A stretch of DNA of 13,802 nucleotides from Candidatus Pacearchaeota archaeon (lineage in GTDB: Archaea > Nanoarchaeota > Nanoarchaeia > Pacearchaeales > GW2011-AR1): assembly GCA_023228245.1 (NCBI GenBank), contig JALOBN010000060.1, positions 1-13,802 of the forward strand, in the 5' to 3' direction. Under the pieces are notes generated by a model. It was given only the letters and a program-made list of their open reading frames with translations. It was not told the DNA's origin and ran no database searches. Shown piece after piece: positions 10,959 through 13,802 of the stretch (its first letter is position 1; every line of letters starts with the position of its first letter). A program made the translations under genes and the position numbers.

Positions 10959-12201
10959 GTTCTATGATGGTTGGCTATTCCCGGATGCCGGAAGCAAGCA
11001 TGAAGATGTTCTCATAGACTTCATATATTCCGATTACAAGCTATTTTCGCTATGGGGGTCTGTATCATCTGGTAAAACTGTGACCTCCTCACAGGCATGG
11101 GCGGGCCTAATCAAGCAAACCCCGAAACAATATCCATTCGCGATGATTGGTAAGACGGAACTTACCCTAGAGGCAAATGTCCTAGATCCATTAACTGACT
11201 TTTTGGGGTCGAAAAACTGTTATAAGTCTGGCAACGTGGCCTACATATACGGGCACAAGGTAAGGCTTTATGGGGCAAATGATGCCAAATCAAGATCTAA
11301 GATCCAAGGAAAAAGCCTGTATGCCTGGTATGGGGACGAAGTGACCACCTGGCCAGAAGATTTCTTTATGATGGCTCTAAGTCGCCTTCGCGTGGGGAAG
11401 GCAAAAGCCATCATGACCATGAATCCTGAGAGCAAATTCCATTGGTTTCATAAACAGGTCATCGAGCGGGCCGACAATCCGGCCATAAAAGCGAAGCTCT
11501 ACCATTTCACAATGGCAGACAATCCGCACCTACCAGATGATTACAAGGCATGGATTTCCAGTATGTACGTGCCGGGCACGGTATGGTACAAACGCTGGAT
11601 TATGGGCGAATGGGCCGCGGCAGAAGGTGCAATATTCCCATTTCTCACAGATGATCCCAAAGATGGCTTCATAATCAATGAACTGCCCAACGATTTTATT
11701 CGCTATCTGGTTGGCATGGACTACGGCCAACAGCACCCCACCGTTATGCTTCTGGCAGGATTTAGTTCTTCCCTGAATAAATGGGTAGTCATAAAAGAAT
11801 TTTACACTTCGAATAAAACCAACACCGTCTATTCCAACGAGTTCAAAACTGAGATATTGGATTTCGCGGGCGGCATAGTTCCCGATTCGATTGATGTGGA
11901 TTCGGGCGGCGGTGGGTTAAGCTTGATCTACCAACTCCGAGACGATTATCATGGCATGAATGTAAGACATGCCATAAAAGTCGATGTCAGCAAAGAAATT
12001 CAGGATCTGGCAACGCGCCTTTTCCGTAAGCAATGGGCCATATATAGTCCGGGATGTCCTAAGCTTTTTGAAGAACTGATGAACTACCTATGGGACGATT
12101 CGGCCAAATTCAGAGGGAAAGATGAACCTCTTAAGAAAAATGACGACGGCCCGGATGCATTCAGGTATTTGAATAATAGGGTGGTTCATAGTTATGGCTA
12201 A
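10948..12201 (+). CDS. Terminase large subunit (packaging ATPase and nuclease), 417 aa
   Basis: All hallmarks are present. Walker A is GSVSSGKT (37-44) and Walker B is LYAWYGDE (124-131, with D130 and E131). The coupling motif is TMNP (157-160). The RNase H-like nuclease has D258 (VGMDYG), D316/D318 (SIDVDSG) and D403 in NDDGPDAFRY. 417 residues is a normal length for a compact terminase. The protein docks on the portal, pumps viral DNA into the procapsid using ATP and cuts the concatemer. The linker between domains (GEWAAAEGAIFPFLTDD) is also typical. It overlaps terS upstream and the HNH-like gene downstream (ATG 12194, stop 12199-12201). Confidence 0.95.
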   Translation: MDNEFYDGWLFPDAGSKHEDVLIDFIYSDYKLFSLWGSVSSGKTVTSSQAWAGLIKQTPKQYPFAMIGKTELTLEANVLDPLTDFLGSKNCYKSGNVAYIYGHKVRLYGANDAKSRSKIQGKSLYAWYGDEVTTWPEDFFMMALSRLRVGKAKAIMTMNPESKFHWFHKQVIERADNPAIKAKLYHFTMADNPHLPDDYKAWISSMYVPGTVWYKRWIMGEWAAAEGAIFPFLTDDPKDGFIINELPNDFIRYLVGMDYGQQHPTVMLLAGFSSSLNKWVVIKEFYTSNKTNTVYSNEFKTEILDFAGGIVPDSIDVDSGGGGLSLIYQLRDDYHGMNVRHAIKVDVSKEIQDLATRLFRKQWAIYSPGCPKLFEELMNYLWDDSAKFRGKDEPLKKNDDGPDAFRYLNNRVVHSYG

Positions 12202-12394
12202 CGGCAAATGTGCCATATGTGGCAAAGAAATTCCCGAAAAACCAGACGGTCAAGGCTCCTACATGTCCGCCAAAATCGAATTGCACCATCCGTTATTTCC
12301 ACAGCTTAAGACAATTTACGAGAATAGATGGATTTGCCACCTATGCGTGAAAACGATAGCTAATCACATATCAGACAACGACGCGCTCTTTTAG
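12194..12394 (+). CDS. HNH-like zinc mini-protein next to terminase, 66 aa
   Basis: The ATG at 12194 overlaps the terL stop by 8 nt. Layout: C6-AI-C9, then IELHHP with H31 and H32, N44 in YENRW, C48-HL-C51 and H58 in ANHIS. This CxxC...HH...N...CxxC...H order is that of an HNH endonuclease with a structural zinc, but shorter than most, and the final His spacing is not quite standard. HNH proteins encoded beside terminase genes assist DNA packaging in several tailed phages. If it is not catalytic, it is a treble-clef zinc protein. Confidence 0.6.
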   Translation: MANGKCAICGKEIPEKPDGQGSYMSAKIELHHPLFPQLKTIYENRWICHLCVKTIANHISDNDALF

Positions 12395-12403
12395 GATGAT
12401 AGT

Positions 12404-13802
12404 ATGTTACACAACCTAGATTTCTTGGAACCGGGCCAGTCATGGCCGCCGGAATCGGAGCGTGCTCGTATCGATGCCTACACTGAAAACCAGCGACTTC
12501 GGGATGGTAAGTTTGAAAAGGTTTGGCCTGATCTGGCGAAGTATCTGAGGAAGGGCGAGACCACTAAGGGCATTGAGTTCTGTCTCGATTATCCTGATTT
12601 AATAATTACAAAGACATGTGATCTCGTACTAGGAGGGCCGCCGGATTTCTGCATTCCAGAGAAAGGCGAATCCGAGAATCCAGCCGAGGCAAACGTATCT
12701 GATCTGGTTGCACGGGTCAATTTCATCGAGACACTTGACGCATTTATCGCCAATGTGGACTGTCTAGGCGACGCGGTTCTCAAGCTATCTCAGGCAGATG
12801 CGGTCAAGATCGCCAACGTCTGCCCAACTCACTGGTTCCCGGTGGTCAAGCGAGGTACTGATGAGATCATCTACCATGTGCTTGGGTTCAAGTTCCGGGA
12901 AGGCGATACCTGCTATCTGGAAGTTGAAATACATGGCAAAAACGAGTCTGGGAAGCATGTAATTGATCATAGGCTCTATAGGTTGAATGAGTCCACCATA
13001 AACACATCAACAAATTCTACAATCGGTGAACGGCTGCCGTGGTCAAATCCTGACGTAAAAGAGATCGAAGAGAACCCGATAGATGACTTTCTGGTAATCA
13101 CCGCTCACAACAAGTCAGATGGTATATTTGGGAAAAGTAGCTTTAAGCCATCCCTGAAGGCGATCCTGAAGAAGCTCATAATTAGGTATGCGCTTGAGCA
13201 GGATGTCCTAGATACCTTCTCGCGGCCTACTTTTTTTGGGCCAAAAGAATTTCAGGACATCGATCCTGTAAGCAAGAAGCCGGTATTCCGTCCAGGCGGC
13301 TACATTGGCCTAAATCCAGATCCGCATGTCAGCCCGATATTACCAGCCGGGCTCGTATGGGATGCGCACCTGGGCGAGAACGATGTATCCAAGCGGTCAC
13401 TGATGGACAGGCTTTTTGATGTCTCGGAGATGTCACCGGTGCTATTCGCCGGTAATCTGGCTGGCATGGCCGAATCCGGCACCGCTCTCAGGCTGCGGCT
13501 CACAAACACATTGGCCAAATGCTCTCGTATCCGGCGAAAGGTCGATGGGTCAGCAAGGAAAGCGATATCTATCGCGTTGCAACTGGAAGGTAACCCAGTC
13601 GATGGCCTATATATTGAATGGAAAGACGGGCTGCCTAAGATTCCATTGGAAGAAGCTCAGAGGTTTTCCTTATGGACCATGACGCCACAGTTTGCGGGTG
13701 AGGTGGGCGGGAAGTACTTGCTGAAGGAATTTGGCTATGACGAAGATGACGCCGATGCAATAATGCGAGACCCGACGCGAAATGGTGGCATGGGGGGTGG
13801 TA
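12404..13802 (+). CDS. Portal protein, N-terminal 466 residues (runs off the window)
   Basis: The ATG at 12404 is preceded by AGGATGAT (12394-12401). The frame stays open to the window end. The position after terL and the length support a portal. A typical portal stem/wing segment is visible around 13460-13590: GNLAGMAESGTALRLRLTNT followed by LAKCSRIRRKVDGSARKAIS, matching the 'SG.AL...' helix of SPP1 gp6-like portals. The N-terminal part contains a Lys/Glu-rich arm and LDFLEPGQSWPPESE. Twelve copies would form the ring at the capsid vertex through which TerL pumps DNA and to which the tail attaches. The C-terminal end is outside this window. Confidence 0.85.
   Translation, partial: MLHNLDFLEPGQSWPPESERARIDAYTENQRLRDGKFEKVWPDLAKYLRKGETTKGIEFCLDYPDLIITKTCDLVLGGPPDFCIPEKGESENPAEANVSDLVARVNFIETLDAFIANVDCLGDAVLKLSQADAVKIANVCPTHWFPVVKRGTDEIIYHVLGFKFREGDTCYLEVEIHGKNESGKHVIDHRLYRLNESTINTSTNSTIGERLPWSNPDVKEIEENPIDDFLVITAHNKSDGIFGKSSFKPSLKAILKKLIIRYALEQDVLDTFSRPTFFGPKEFQDIDPVSKKPVFRPGGYIGLNPDPHVSPILPAGLVWDAHLGENDVSKRSLMDRLFDVSEMSPVLFAGNLAGMAESGTALRLRLTNTLAKCSRIRRKVDGSARKAISIALQLEGNPVDGLYIEWKDGLPKIPLEEAQRFSLWTMTPQFAGEVGGKYLLKEFGYDEDDADAIMRDPTRNGGMGGG

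Overview
This window looks like part of an archaeal head-tailed (Caudoviricetes-type) virus or provirus. The viral call rests on a terminase small subunit, a complete terminase large subunit and a portal protein in that order at the right end. The archaeal call rests on four TATA boxes, two or three of them with a purine-rich BRE, start codons placed about 25 nt after a TATA box (leaderless genes at 9343 and 9711), poly-T stops between transcription units, and an XPF/ERCC4-type nuclease with a helix-hairpin-helix tail. Many ATA and AGG codons fit a methanogen-like host, but the host cannot be fixed from this sequence alone.

Layout. (1) 1-723: the end of an upstream operon (partial gene, coiled-coil protein, two very small ORFs). 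(2) 677-997: no protein gene; it holds a strongly structured tRNA-like element (786-867), a stem plus T-run and a clear archaeal promoter. (3) 998-7441: one long, tightly packed rightward operon. It begins with several small beta-barrel-like (SH3/Sm-like) proteins and an AbrB-type DNA-binding protein, passes through a zinc protein, an acidic helical protein and a 298-residue unknown, and then runs through an unbroken chain of nine 4-nt overlaps that includes the ERCC4 nuclease and several one-helix membrane micropeptides, ending with two small DNA-binding-like proteins. (4) 7443-8136: poly-T, an 18-bp dyad, a promoter, then about 600 bp of non-coding DNA built on a GTCNN 5-nt register that is reset by GGCAGT blocks, most often every 49 nt. 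(5) 8137-9263: a two-gene unit behind that leader; the proteins resemble a pair I remember as recurrent but uncharacterised in phages. (6) 9266-9845: poly-T, a second copy of the 18-bp dyad, a promoter and a leaderless zinc-ribbon protein, then a further promoter and a leaderless 44-residue ORF. (7) 9846-10496: a gene-poor stretch with a weak minus-strand ORF and an inverted repeat. (8) 10497-13802: the packaging module (TerS, TerL, HNH-like mini-protein, portal open at the window end).

How it fits together: the left two thirds look like early DNA-handling and control genes, and the right end is the late packaging module. The two 18-bp dyads suggest that one regulator controls both the repeat-tract/8137-8763 unit and the 9343 gene. 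The most unusual object is the pentamer tract. It begins just after the predicted transcription start, so it is probably transcribed as a leader of about 630 nt or as a separate RNA. It is almost purely one-sided (about fifty GTC against a single GAC) and keeps a 5-nt phase over nearly its whole length.
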